This document shows, one piece after another, positions 36,901-48,282 of a DNA stretch of 64,000 nucleotides; positions within the stretch are counted from its first letter, which is position 1, and every line of letters begins with the position of its first letter. A model generated the notes under the pieces. The model had not been told where the DNA came from. It saw only the letters and a program-made list of their open reading frames with translations, and made no database searches. The stretch spans positions 2,037,318 through 2,101,317 of the forward strand of contig JAESIW010000137.1 in the NCBI GenBank assembly GCA_016802295.1. The letters run 5' to 3'. The DNA is from Brachionus rotundiformis. Its lineage: Eukaryota > Rotifera > Eurotatoria > Ploima > Brachionidae. A program made the translations under genes and the position numbers.

Positions 36901-39445
36901 AGAGGAATTGGCCAAAAAGAATAAACAAATAGAAGATTCGCAAATTCAGTCAGATTTGTCTGGTTCATTGCAGAAAAAATTGGAAGAATGTGAAACTAAA
37001 GTTAAAGAAAAAGAAACTAAAATTGGCCAAATGAACAATGTGATTCAAAATATACGTGGTAGAATGCAATCATATCAAAAGCAAAATGAAGACTTGACCA
37101 AAGAGCTAAATGAGCTCAGAAGTAATCCACAACAAGGAGATCAGCCAAATCGAATCGAATTGGATCTATTGAAGAATAAACTAATACAAACTCAGAATGA
37201 TAATGAAAAATTGAAAAAAAATTTGGAAGCATCCAAGCAAGCACTTGCTGATGCAGATTCTAAGATAAACACTTTGACTAGCTCTACGACTATTACTTCA
37301 CCTATATCGTCGCAGAATGCTCAAGACTCAAGTTCTTCTCAGCAACCACCGACTGCTTACATTGCACCATCGCGCATTACCAACAAACCAGCTCAATCGT
37401 CACAGCAAACAGTACAAAATGTTACCTCTTTGAGGCGAACAGCTGCTGTTCATCCAACACCACACTTTACTCAATCAAACACTGAACAATGGAGTCAATC
37501 TCAGGAACAAAATGAGACCGAAGATACTCGAAATGCACAAACCAGTGAGTCACAAAATACAGCTCCATCAACTTCTAGAGATCCTGATTCTGGTTCAACA
37601 GTTAACAAGCGAACTAGAGAAGATGACAAGTAAAATGTTGCAGATAAAATTAATTTTTATTTTAAGACAATTTTTTTAAGTCCCGAAGAAACCTCTGAAC
37701 AAGCTCCATCTAGTTCAAATAATAAAAAACAAAGAAATAGTAATGATAATGTAAATGAAGTATTTGCGGCTAGTTCTAGCAGTCAATCTGATTTACACGA
37801 GCAAAATACAGAATTTGTGGCCTCTTCCCAAGACCAAGATAATCAATATATTTTAATAAATGATGGAGAAGTTAGTTTTTAATTTAAAATTAAATTGTAA
37901 AATAATTTTTTTTTTCTTGATAAAAAAGATTCAAGAGAATGAGGTCCAAGAGCTAGAAAATAATGATGAAATTGTTGTAGAAGATGTAAACGAAAAATTT
38001 TATTTTTTTTTACATAATTTTTTTTATTTAGGACACTGCTGGTTCGGATGGATATGAAGACGTCATAATAAGTAAATTATATATCATTTTGGAATTGAAT
38101 AGATAAGACATTAGTTCCTATTTAAATTAAAGCCAGTTCAGGTAATCAGGTGGAAGAAAATCAGAGTTCCAATGGCAGTAATTACAATCAAGATGATGCA
38201 AGCAATCAACAGATCATGGAAGAATGTAATACCATGGACGAAGAGCCGCAAAATTCCAATCCTGAATCGAACGATATCGAAGAAATTGAAGAAAATTTAA
38301 ATCAGGATGAAAACTCGGACGAAATTCATCTAGAAATTCAGCCAGATGACGACAACCAGGAAGAGAATGACAGCCAGGCAGTCAAGTCCGAAGAAGAACA
38401 AGAACGCAAGCAAGCTGAACCAAGCCAACCAGAAAGTAAAAATTAGCTAATTAATTAATAAATTAAACTAAATTGTTAGTCATATTTAATTTATTTTTTA
38501 AATTAAGCTAATCCATTTGAAAAACAGACAACAACGATGTCCTCTATAAAACCGATTTCTTCAAATAATTCTCAGCTAAATCTCGTCAAACCATCTTCCT
38601 CGGGCACAGCTCCTTTGGGTCTGTATTTTTGTCTTTCGACGACGCTTTATTGTTCTATTCTTAAGCTTTTTTTTTTTAATTTTTAATTTTTTTATAAATA
38701 TAATTAATTTGAAGCAATTGTTTTAAACATGGCCGATGCACCCTCTAAGAAATTTTTTATTAAAGCATTAGATCTTGGCACGCTAAATATCTTTCTTTCT
38801 CTCTATTTAAATCATAAGCTTCATGCTATATTATTTTTTTTCACACAATTACCAAAGATTTTAAATTATGAATACTTAAAAAAATTCTATTTTGGAATTA
38901 TTTAAATTTAAAGTTTAAGCCTTGTAAAATTGTTATTTATTTTAGAGAGACCAAAGCCTATTGTATGGGATGGTCCATCATCAACATCGACTACCACTAG
39001 TGTGACAACCAACGCTTCTCAAAGCCAACAGTTTGGTCAAACATCGCTGAAAATTAGAAGAACACCAGTGGCGTCGACCAATCTATTCCAACAATCGCAG
39101 CCTTCTTTTCAGCAAGAGCAGCCTGGTGTAAGCAACCCGTCAAATTACCGATTTGTGTCTAACCAATACAGATTAAACAATACTCAGTTTCAGCATCAAA
39201 ATGTGAGCTCAAGTGGACAAATGGTTCAGGGCGAACAATTTTCTCAGTCTGGTTCAGTCCAACCTCAAATAATTTCCACTCAGCCACGCACTGGTCTTCG
39301 ATCCCAGCGTGCTCAGCAAGCGCAAGGACAGAATGCTGGTCGTGGTATGCCACAACGAGGTGCCAATCAGTCCAACAGCACGATCATAGTGCGTGGTGGC
39401 ATGGCTCGCGGTGGCGGAAACCCGAACCGAGGGCGAAATTTTTAA
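30960..39445 (+). CDS. TPR: Nucleoporin TPR (Megator)
   Basis: Long multi-exon gene. Early exons include 30960-31350, 31403-31573, 32105-32208 and one from 32273; a single exon from about 33539 to 37631 holds most of the protein. Nearly the whole length to about 37260 is coiled coil. The TPR signature is clear: LSPAAAVASKLLKSGMTLTQ just before the large exon, then IEEKAPLLRRQKVEYEESL. The C-terminal third is not coiled: Ser/Gln/Asn-rich, then acidic (38150-38440), then ERPKPIVWDGP and a Gly/Arg-rich end (RGGMARGGGNPNRGRNF). TPR forms the nuclear basket filaments of the pore and takes part in mRNA export and spindle-checkpoint anchoring. In several places a stop codon overlaps a donor site (for example 37631, 38440), so single-frame reading would end the gene too early. 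Confidence 0.93.
31640..31800 (-). mobile_element. LINE 3' relic inside a TPR intron
   Basis: In the 531-base intron, the minus strand reads HDLNGRAGKSNGRRLREQ followed by LKSFKKRLDNLLPN and a stop, the C-terminal end of LINE reverse-transcriptase proteins with an internal deletion where the usual FF-NR...WN-LP part would be. After the stop it ends in AATAGCTTATTATTA, the same 3' end as the LINE fragment at 8590-9123. Short, dead, antisense to TPR. Confidence 0.6.
33167..33185. repeat. (ATT)n microsatellite in TPR intron
   Basis: Six repeats of ATT/TTA at the start of a roughly 380-base intron just before the large TPR exon. Confidence 0.8.
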
Positions 39446-40382
39446 AATCGAAAAATTCAAATGTAAATCAAATTTTTTCAATTTTTATATCTTAATAAGA
39501 AAAAGATATAAATATTTTGAAGGCATCAAATAATTAAGAATTATTCGTAAATATTTTAATTAATTTTTTTTTCTTTCTTGATTTAAAAATAAATGTATGT
39601 TCTTTTATTTACTTAAGAAATAAGTCTAGTTTTGATTTTTAATAGCGTTTAGCTTTAGCAAACGCGTATTTTATTTTTTTGTGTAATAATATACACAATA
39701 CTAACAAAAGAAATTATTTTATATTATACAGTTTTAGTTTAAGAGAAAGAAAAATGTTTAAAATTGCGTATTATGTTATCTCTAATTAGTCATTTGAAAA
39801 CATGCACTAAATGAATGAGAAAAATTATTTTTAGAAAATGTTTTTATTTTCAAAATTTATAATAATTTTTGATCATGTTTTGAAATAATGCTATATAAAA
39901 AATGAAACCTCCCTTAACTAGAGGAAATTTTTTTCATAACTTTTTATTAATTTTTCAACTATAAAAAACTCTTATTAAAACAAAAAGTTATTTTCAATTT
40001 TAAATTTCAAATTAAATTATATTTTTTAGATATTCAAATAATAAAACAATTTGAGAATGGATTTGTTACCTGGAAGTAAGTTAAAATATTTTTTGTCTAA
40101 TAACAAGCCTTGATGAAACACGCCTGACGCTAAATAAATTATCATAAGATAAACATTATTTGCTATTCCTTTCCTTGTTCCATACAAAACAGACGAAATT
40201 GAAGATAGCTTGGTAACAAAGATAATTTATGTACCGAAGAATAAATTTACCTACTTGATTTGGTAGTTAAATAGCAGATCGAAATTAAAAAACGCTATCT
40301 ATAAATAAAACCTGAAAATAAAAATTGAAAATAAAGAATAAATAAAATTAATTTTCTTCTAATAGGACAAAACAGTATCGGT
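39446..40382. other. TPR 3' flank and glycogen phosphorylase upstream region
   Basis: No gene. A possible noncoding first exon of the next gene ends at a consensus donor (A|GTAAGT at 40076), and an acceptor at about 40370 (CTAATAG) lies 12-13 bases before the phosphorylase ATG. This would make a leader intron of about 300 bases. The putative leader exon carries an upstream ATG at 40057. Confidence 0.45.
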
Positions 40383-43021
40383 ATGCCGAATTCAGTTGCT
40401 CAAAACGATAAGGAAAAGAGAAAGCAAATATCGGTCAGAGGTATCGCTTTGGTAGAAAACGTGACCACTGTCAAAAAGACATTCAATCGTCACTTGCACT
40501 TTACTTTGGTCAAAGACCGAAATGTGGCTACACCAAGAGACTACTACTTTGCTCTAGCTCACACAGTACGAGACCATTTGGTATCCAGATGGATCCGTAC
40601 CCAACAACACTACTACGAAAATGATCCAAAGCGTGTGTACTATTTATCCCTTGAATACTACGTTGGTCGCTCATTGACCAACACAATGGTTAATTTGGGA
40701 ATTCAGAGTGAAGTTGATGAGGCATTGTACCAAATTGGTTTGGATATTGAAGATTTAGAAGAATTAGAACAAGACGCTGGTTTGGGTAATGGTGGTCTTG
40801 GTCGTTTGGCAGCTTGCTTTTTGGACTCAATGGCTTCACTTGGTTTGGCTGCTTATGGATATGGTCTAAGATATGATTATGGTATTTTTACCCAAACAAT
40901 CAAAAATGGATGGCAAGTTGAAGAGCCTGATGATTGGCTGCGCTTCGGCAATCCATGGGAAAAATCAAGGCCAGAATACACTTTGCCGGTGCAGTTCTAT
41001 GGTCGAACAATTAGAGAGAACGGAGTTACTAAATGGGTAGATTCGCAAATTATTTTTGCTATGCCATACGATAGCCCTGTGCCTGGTTATGGAAATAACA
41101 CCGTGAACACAATGCGCTTGTGGTCTGCCAAAGCACCCACTTCATTCAATTTGAGCTTTTTCAACGATGGTGACTACATTCAGGCTGTATGCGACCGTAA
41201 TTCTGCCGAGAACATAACTCGGGTTCTTTACCCGAATGACAATGTCACCGAGGGCAAAGATTTGAGATTGAAACAAGAATATTTCCTGTGCGCTGCCACT
41301 CTACAAGACATCATTCGCAGATTCAAAGCGTCTAAGTTTGGATGTCGCGAAGCTGTGCGCCATGATTTCTCTCATTTGCCAGAAAAAGTAGCTATTCAAT
41401 TGAATGACACACATCCTGCTTTGGCTATACCAGAGTTGATGAGAATTTTGATCGATTTAGAAGGCCTTACTTGGGAACAAGCTTGGAAAATAACTACAGA
41501 AACATGCGCTTACACCAATCACACTCTTTTACCTGAAGCTTTGGAAAGATGGCCTGTTGACAGATTTGGAGTTATTCTTCCAAGACATTTGGAAATTATT
41601 TACGAAATTAACTTCAGACATCTCAAAGAAGTGGAAGCCAAATACCCAGGTGACATGGACAGAATAAGACGTATGTCTTTGATTGAAGAAGATGGAGGAA
41701 AGAGAATAAATATGGGATTTTTGTGTGTAGTTGGATCTCATGCCGTAAATGGTGTAGCCCGTATTCACTCTGACCTATTGAAAGTTACTTTATTCAAAGA
41801 TTTTTATGAGATGACACCAGAAAAGTTCCAAAACAAGACAAATGGTATTACTCCACGCAGATGGTTATTACTATGCAATCCATCACTTTCTGATACAATT
41901 GTTGACAAAATTGGTAATGATTGGATCTCAGACTTGTCAAAGCTAAGACAATTAGAACAGTTTGTAGGTAATGAAAATTTTGTTAGATCAATTTATAAGG
42001 TCAAACAAGAGAATAAAATGAAATTGGCACAATACTTTGAACAACATTACAATATCAAAATTGATCCTGGTGCCATGTTTGACATGCAAGTAAAACGAAT
42101 CCATGAATACAAGCGTCAATTGTTGAATGTATTGCATGTTATCACTTTGTATAATCGCATTAGACGTAATCCTAATCAAAAGTTTACTCCACGTGTGGTC
42201 ATGATCGGTGGCAAAGCTGCACCAGGATATCACATGGCCAAAAAGATAATCAAATTGATTTCAAATGTTTCTGCTATCATTAATAATGATCCACTTGTAA
42301 GAGACAGATTGAAATTGATTTTCTTGGAAAACTACCGAGTTTCATTAGCTGAGAAAATAATCCCAGCTGCCGACTTGAGTGAGCAAATATCATTGGCTGG
42401 TACTGAGGCTTCAGGCACTGGAAACATGAAATTTATGCTGAACGGCGCTTTGACAGTTGGAACCTTGGACGGTGCCAATGTTGAAATGGCCGAAGAAGTC
42501 GGAATGGACAACATTTTTATCTTTGGCATGACAGTGGAAGAAGTTGTTGCTTTGAGACAAAAAGGCTACAATCCAAGAGAGTTTTATGAAAAGAATGCAG
42601 AGCTCAAGCTCGCTTTAGACCAAATCCAAGGTGGTTTTTACTCGCCAGAAGATCCTAACTTGTTCCATGACATTGTAGATGTATTGCTTAATAAAGGCGA
42701 TCAGTAAGATAGTTAGATTTATTGTAAAATTTACTATTATTTTTACAATTTAGCTATATGTTGTTGGCTGATTATGAAAGCTACGTAAAAGTTCAAGAAA
42801 AAATTGACAATTTGTTCAACAATCCAATGGAATGGACCAAAATGACCATTAAGAATATTGCTGCAAGTGGTAAATTTAGCTCGGATAGAACAATTGCTGA
42901 CTACTGCAGAGACATTTGGGGAGTGGAGCCAAGTTTGTCTAAATTGCCAGCTCCATTTGAAGGTAGACCTGGAACCGCAAATGAAGGCGAAGTTGAACAA
43001 GCTAATAAAGCCAAAAAATAA
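40383..43021 (+). CDS. PYG: Glycogen phosphorylase
   Basis: Two exons, 40383-42703 and 42754-43021, give 862 residues, slightly longer than the usual 840-850 because of extra residues at both ends. The N-terminal regulatory site RKQISVRG is present; Ser17 corresponds to Ser14 of the vertebrate enzyme, the target of phosphorylase kinase. Other landmarks: LSLEYYVGRSL, DAGLGNGGLGRLAACFLDS, the KRIHEYKRQLLN segment, and the pyridoxal-phosphate site EASGTGNMKFMLNGALTVG (Lys forms the Schiff base). It releases glucose-1-phosphate from glycogen in the cytosol and is switched by phosphorylation and AMP in animals. The first exon seems to end in a TAA, but the donor CA|GTAAGA joins it to the last exon, which restores the family C terminus. 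Confidence 0.97.
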
Positions 43022-43709
43022 ATTTGATTGTGAATGATCTTAATATTTTTCTTATTTTAGCGCTCAATTTTATAATTTTTTAAAATTAGATTCTCAATCA
43101 TTTTTTTTATTTATTTTTATTTTAGAAATTTTTAGTTTCTAAAATTAAATTAAACATTAGTTCAAGCTGTCCAGTTGAGATTAGATATCATTTACAGCAT
43201 AAATCACATTTGATGATTAATCATCTTAAATATATTATTTTTTTTTGAAATTCGCGTGTTAATTAGAATCAAATTTTCAACCAATAGATTAATTTAAGAC
43301 TAAATGTTCAATAAATTTCTATGATCCTTAGACATTTTTTAAATTTAAAAAATTTTAATTTATTCACCTAAAAATACATTTAGCAAAATTTTATTTTTTT
43401 TAATTATTTTAACCATTTGAAATTTAAAAATTCAACAAAATCATAATTTATTCATACAGTTTTTTGTACCTGCAAATTTTCATTTTAAAAATTAAATAAT
43501 TTTTACAATTAGTTTTTAAATTCTCAAGTCAAAAAAATCTTGAAATGTTTTAAATAAAATCTTTGATATTTAAAATTCTTCATAAATATAAATCAATTAG
43601 CTGAAAACATTTCAATACTTAAAAATTTTTTTATTAATTGGTTTTAATGGTAAAAGCTACTTGTTTAGGTAATTAAAAAATTACTTGGACAAAAGTTAAT
43701 CAGTTAAAT
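43022..43709. other. Convergent spacer, phosphorylase and astacin genes
   Basis: Very AT-rich, with no open frame and no repeat structure I can point to. It holds the two 3' untranslated regions. Confidence 0.5.
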
Positions 43710-45070
43710 TCAATGTTTAAAATAACTAATCCATGACAACTGGTATTTTTTTCTATAATTTGTTCCAAACAAAAAGCAATTCATATTTGCGTAGGTATTA
43801 GAAAAGTCATATGATGCAGCCCAGCAGTTTGTGTCTCTCTTGCACTGTTCAAAGCAATCACTTTCACTTAATTCAAAATATGTTCCATAGTGGTTATATA
43901 ATCTTGTTGATTCTTCGATTTTATTCAATATTAACTTACCATCAAATGAGCCTAATTATTTTTGTTAAATAGATGAAATAGTAAATAAAAAATACATTTA
44001 TAAAATTTCCTTATTTTTCGTATATCAATTTCATTGAGTAAATTATCGTCTTTTAATTTAACTTTTGGATTCAATGATGTTATTGTAGGTTTGCCATTTC
44101 TGCTAAACGCTTTCGGTCCATAAATCATTATTGAAAAGTAATCAAATGGTTCGTCTAACAAATCTATTCTGTCATTTCCATATTTTTCAAAATTATGATC
44201 TTCATCTTAGTTTTATTAAATAATTTTTTATGGTAGATCTTAAAGGAATTAATTAAAAATTTGAATGAAAAAAAATTGAGATAAATTCTTTTCCAAAAAT
44301 TGACCCACTGTATTTAAAAAAATTAATTTTTAAACTCAATTTTGGGTAAATATATTTAAAATTAAATAAAAGAATATTACTTTTAATGATGTTTTCATAA
44401 TTGATTCTTATATAATCATCTCTATCAGGCCTCGATTGTTCATGGTAAAACCCTTAAAAAATGTTAAAAACATGCTTTAAGAGATTTCTTTTGTACCTAA
44501 AGCGTGTATTATCTCATGAACTATAGTGTGAGTACGAACACATCCTTCTCTATTTATCGAAATTATTTGTGGAGATTGATTAATTCTTCCAATAAAAGAA
44601 ACACATCCTCTACCATTTACAAATTTAATATAATTAAATTGGTTCGTTCTTGGTACTAATTTTATGCAATATGTTGATGAAGTCTTGACAGATTTTTCTA
44701 GATACCTAATAGAGCTCTCAATGATTCTAATCTCTCTTCTAGCTAGAATTTATTTAATTAATTTTTGAATAAGTTAATTAATTAAAATTTATTTACTAAA
44801 CTCAGTGCTAATTACATAAGGTACTATGCCATTTTCCCATAACATATCTCTATCATTGATTGCAGCACCATTTTGAACTTCAGGTTTATAAATTAATATG
44901 TCTCCTTCGAAAATATCAGAGTTATTCACTAGAAAAAATATGATTAAATGTTTATTAAAAGTAATTTAAAAATCTACATTTTTTCTTGGATCATTTTGTG
45001 TTTGGATGTTACGACAATTGATGTTAAAACAAGACAAAATTAGGAGAATGTTTACCAATAAACGAACCAT
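43710..45070 (-). CDS. Astacin-family (M12A) secreted metalloprotease with apple/PAN-like tail
   Basis: Multi-exon gene on the minus strand. Signal peptide MVRLLVNILLILSCFNINC, spliced at CGTAAC into a prodomain with the Asp switch FEGDI. The mature domain then starts: ENGIVPYVIS, CVSFIGR and the zinc site HEIIHALGFYHEQSRPDRDD (three His ligands and the catalytic Glu, plus the astacin RxDRD extension). The Met-turn is SIMIY. After the protease comes one short Cys-rich domain: ESDCFEQCKRDTNCWAASY and NCFLF, the Cys pattern of PAN/apple domains, ending in SWISYFKH. All catalytic residues are intact. Likely a secreted or extracellular protease; digestive, matrix or developmental roles are all known for astacins, and nothing here decides between them. 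Confidence 0.87.
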
Positions 45071-45477
45071 CTTAGGCTTAAAAGTAATGCTTAAGATTTT
45101 AAATATTGAATATATTTAGTATTTTAGAAGTTCACAAGAAAGAACTTATTGAACCATAAATACTAAAATTCTTATAAAAATAGGTCAAAAATTTCTTAGG
45201 TTTGTATTTATTGTGTTTTTTAATTCAAATGCCATGTTTATAGTTCAAAATCAAAATACAAAATTCTACAGAAAATAATTTCTTTTTATTCATAAAAATT
45301 TTAGAATTATCCAATTTTAGTTTAAAAATTGATAACAATACAAAAGTTGTTATCAATTAAAATAAAAGTAAAAACAATTTTAAAATAAAAAATAGACTTA
45401 TTTTAATAAATATATTAATATTCATAATTTTTCAAAATAAATTAAAAATATATTTAGTTTTTATTTTTTGTTAAACA
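45071..45477. promoter_or_regulatory. Shared upstream region of astacin and WDR53
   Basis: About 400 bases between two divergent start codons, strongly AT-rich. No motif I can assign. Confidence 0.4.
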
Positions 45478-46545
45478 ATGTTTTTTGAAGCGACCAATCT
45501 GGAAAAAAATACACTTGACTCCTTAAACAAGAGCTCAATAAACTCTTTCGATCTTATTGATAACAAATTGATTTCATGTTGTGAGTCCGAATTGAATCTT
45601 TATAACATGGACTTGGGGTCTAAGTCAAACATTTACTCAGTCAATGATGAAAGCAGTGAAGAACTTGGATCTTTTGAGATCAATCAACAAGATAAATTAT
45701 TCCTTTCAAATCAAAATACCATTCAACTATTTGATCTAAATCAGTCGAAGCAAATAGATAAATTTAAATTTTCAAAGGACACCATTAACTCAATGAAAAC
45801 CAACAGGCAAGGTAACATTTTAGCATGTAGTGATGACTCAGGCGAGATCAAACTTTTGGACATGCGTTTGCAATCAAAAGAACCAGCTCTTACCCTTCGG
45901 AAGAGTCTCAACCAGCATGACAACATTTGTCTTGCAATTGAATTTCATCCGAGTAATGAACACGAACTCTTTAGCGGATCATTCGATTGTACATTAATCA
46001 AATGGGACATCCGCTTTCAGAAAAAAAATTCCAAAAAACCTTTTGTAAAAAAAGTAGCCATTAGTGATGAGATACAGAAGTTAATTCAAACCCAGAAAGA
46101 CAACGCAGATATGCTATCTTCCATGACTCCATCATTTGTTCACTCTCTTTATTTTATTGAGTTAAAAGAGAATAATAAAATGGGTCTAATGTGTGGTACT
46201 GAAAATGGATATGCCATTTTATTTGATTCAGACAACTGTAAGTTGATAGGTGGAAAACAGATAACTAATAATTTAGCAGTAAGTCAATTTAGCAAATTCG
46301 AAAAAATAGATGACAAAAATTTAACAGTAACCAGTGGTGACTCAAAATTAATTGAGTTTATTTATTTAAATCCATGTGATGGTCAAATAAAAAATAATAC
46401 TGAAATAAAAAAACTTGAAGAGTTGACCATTAAGTATGATAATAAGATAAATTGTCTCAAGTATAATGATAAAAAATTATTTATTTCCGACACATCAAAC
46501 GATATAACAATTTATAATTTTGAAAATTTGCTTAATAAATTGTAA
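45478..46545 (+). CDS. WDR53: WD-repeat protein 53
   Basis: Single-exon frame, 355 residues (human WDR53 is 358). WD-type repeats are visible: SMKTNRQGNILACSDDSGEI, then KLLDMR, HDNICLAIEFHPSNEHELF, SGSFDCTLIKWDIR, and a last blade KLFISDTSNDITIYNF. The order NILACSDDSG-IK-LD...HDNIC---F-P, and the closing DKINCLKY...ISVY-like strand, match WDR53 rather than other WD proteins. A beta-propeller scaffold; WDR53 has been reported as a substrate receptor of CUL4-DDB1 ubiquitin ligase. Here the DWD-box position reads IKWDIR, which fits. Starts at the first ATG. Confidence 0.8.
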   Translation: MFFEATNLEKNTLDSLNKSSINSFDLIDNKLISCCESELNLYNMDLGSKSNIYSVNDESSEELGSFEINQQDKLFLSNQNTIQLFDLNQSKQIDKFKFSKDTINSMKTNRQGNILACSDDSGEIKLLDMRLQSKEPALTLRKSLNQHDNICLAIEFHPSNEHELFSGSFDCTLIKWDIRFQKKNSKKPFVKKVAISDEIQKLIQTQKDNADMLSSMTPSFVHSLYFIELKENNKMGLMCGTENGYAILFDSDNCKLIGGKQITNNLAVSQFSKFEKIDDKNLTVTSGDSKLIEFIYLNPCDGQIKNNTEIKKLEELTIKYDNKINCLKYNDKKLFISDTSNDITIYNFENLLNKL

Positions 46546-46853
46546 TAAAAAATTTTGTTTTTATTCATATAACCAGAATTTTTCTTCACTCAATTAATTA
46601 ATTAACTGTAAATGAAATATTATCTTTAAAAAAATTATTTTATATTTTCAAGAACTATTAGTTTTATTCTGTAACCAAGTATATTAGAAATTATACACTT
46701 AATTATACATTAAAAATTAAATATTTTTAGTCTAGTAATTTAATTAAGCTTCTTAAGTCTTATTTCAAAAACCAAGAAGTCAGAATTAGTTAATTTATTA
46801 TTAAAAATAATTAAAAATTATTAACTTAAATTTAAATAAAACTAATTTAATTA
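46546..46853. other. WDR53 3' flank
   Basis: AT-rich, nothing recognisable before the transposon end. Confidence 0.5.
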
Positions 46854-47723
46854 CAGTAGGCGCTTTTTTGTCCGGAACACCTTTATTCGGAAAATTCGGG
46901 ATTCAGACAGAATAGGCTTTTTTAATTATAAAAACCTTTGGTAGTTCGGAATTTTTAGTGTGAATAAATTCTCTTTTTGGACAGTTTTTAAGAAACAATA
47001 ATATTGTGTATAATTGAAAAACAAATTTATAATCGGGAATATTAATTGGAATAATTTTAATGGGCTCATTCTATTACTGAAACAGGTTCATAATTATTGT
47101 AGACTCAATAATTATTGGGTTTATTTTTTTGGGATGACATAAAAAAACTATCTTAAGTGAACTATTTAATCCATTTTGGAATGACAAAAATATTTAAATA
47201 TAAAATTACAAACAAAATATAAAAAAAGTAAAAGATAAGGCGAATAAAAAAATAGATTAATTTGTCTTTTGCTTTTTCGCTGGCCTTCCTCGTTCTCTAG
47301 GTAAAACCATATTCAGTCCATTAAATGATGGTCATAATTAATTATCAATATTAATTATTAAAAATACATATTATACTTATCATTTTAAATACACTATTAA
47401 AGTCTGACAATACAGAACGAACAAAAAAATGAACTTTTATTTGAACAAAAAAAATAGATGTCTTTTTCATAAAGAGAATATCCTCAAATCTTTTCTAAAA
47501 AAAGTAAAATGAAATAAAATGATTTTGAATTGTTTTCTAATTTAAAAGAAAGACTGTCTGAGTTGCGTTTTAATAATTTGATGTAATCAAATATTGATAA
47601 CTTAATTTTAATTTGTCTTTTGGTAAATGTTATGACTTAAGATTTTAATTGTACTTAAATCAATTAATTAATCCAGACAGGTTTTTGCGGTCCCGAGTCG
47701 TCCGGATAAAGGAGTGTCGATTG
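46854..47723. mobile_element. Non-autonomous pogo/Tigger-like DNA transposon
   Basis: 870 bases between imperfect terminal inverted repeats. Left end CAGTAGGCGCTTTTTTGTCC; right end, reverse complemented, CAATCGACACTCCTTTATCC. Both continue into CGGA. TA lies on both outer sides, the target-site duplication of Tc1/mariner elements, and the CAGT...CCGGA style is that of pogo/Tigger. No transposase frame; the only coding-like trace is a minus-strand MVLPRERGRPAKKQK-stop near 47270-47330, with an AT-hook core (RGRP). Confidence 0.65.
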
Positions 47724-47869
47724 TAGACTTAAATAAATAAGAATAAGTCACCTTAAGTCTATTATTAATAATTTAGAAGCTTTGGAAAAAAAATAAGAAA
47801 GAAGTAAGTTGGAAGCTACATATTCCCCAAGAGTTTCTGGTTTTACATATAATCTTCAAGAGCTATAAG

Positions 47870-48058
47870 ATGGATAGTGTCTGTTCAAGTTTTAATGTTA
47901 AAAAATATTTCGTGTATGGACCAATAGCCAATAATGAACTCAAAAGGTGTTGGAATGTATTGAACATCGAAATTGATGGACTTAACTTTAAAAAAATAAG
48001 GTTATGTTATTATAGAATAAGTAAGTGTCGCGTGTTTTATGATACGACTAGCCAATGA
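47870..48058 (+). other. Unrecognised 62-codon frame
   Basis: ATG at 47870, reads FVYGPIANNELKRCWNVLN, then LNFKKIRLCYYRISKCRVFY, and a TGA. The composition is protein-like (Trp, several Cys and Tyr). No family recognised. It could be an exon, or a fragment left by a mobile element next to the transposon. Confidence 0.25.
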
Positions 48059-48282
48059 TTGAAAGATGATCTTAAATATGCATTGGTTGCAAAAATTGAC
48101 ATAGAGGGAGGCAAAATTAACAAAAATTTTATGATATTTTTTTTACGATATTTTCTGTTTGAATTTTCTTTAAGATTTAATTAAAATGAAAAGCTGCTGT
48201 CAAAAATGTAATTTGTAGTTAAATATGTTAAATATTTTAATATTTTTAAAATTATTTTATTCATTCAAGTGAATTTAAAAGA

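Noticed and set aside
33739..36943. Many long frames antisense to the TPR coiled coil
   Set aside because: Shadows of the Glu/Lys/Leu-rich coding sequence on the other strand; they read as Phe/Leu/Ser-rich nonsense.
37631..38446. Reading the end of the large TPR exon, and the acidic exon after it, as gene ends
   Set aside because: Both stops lie inside splice donors, and phase-matched exons follow up to the Gly/Arg-rich end typical of the protein.
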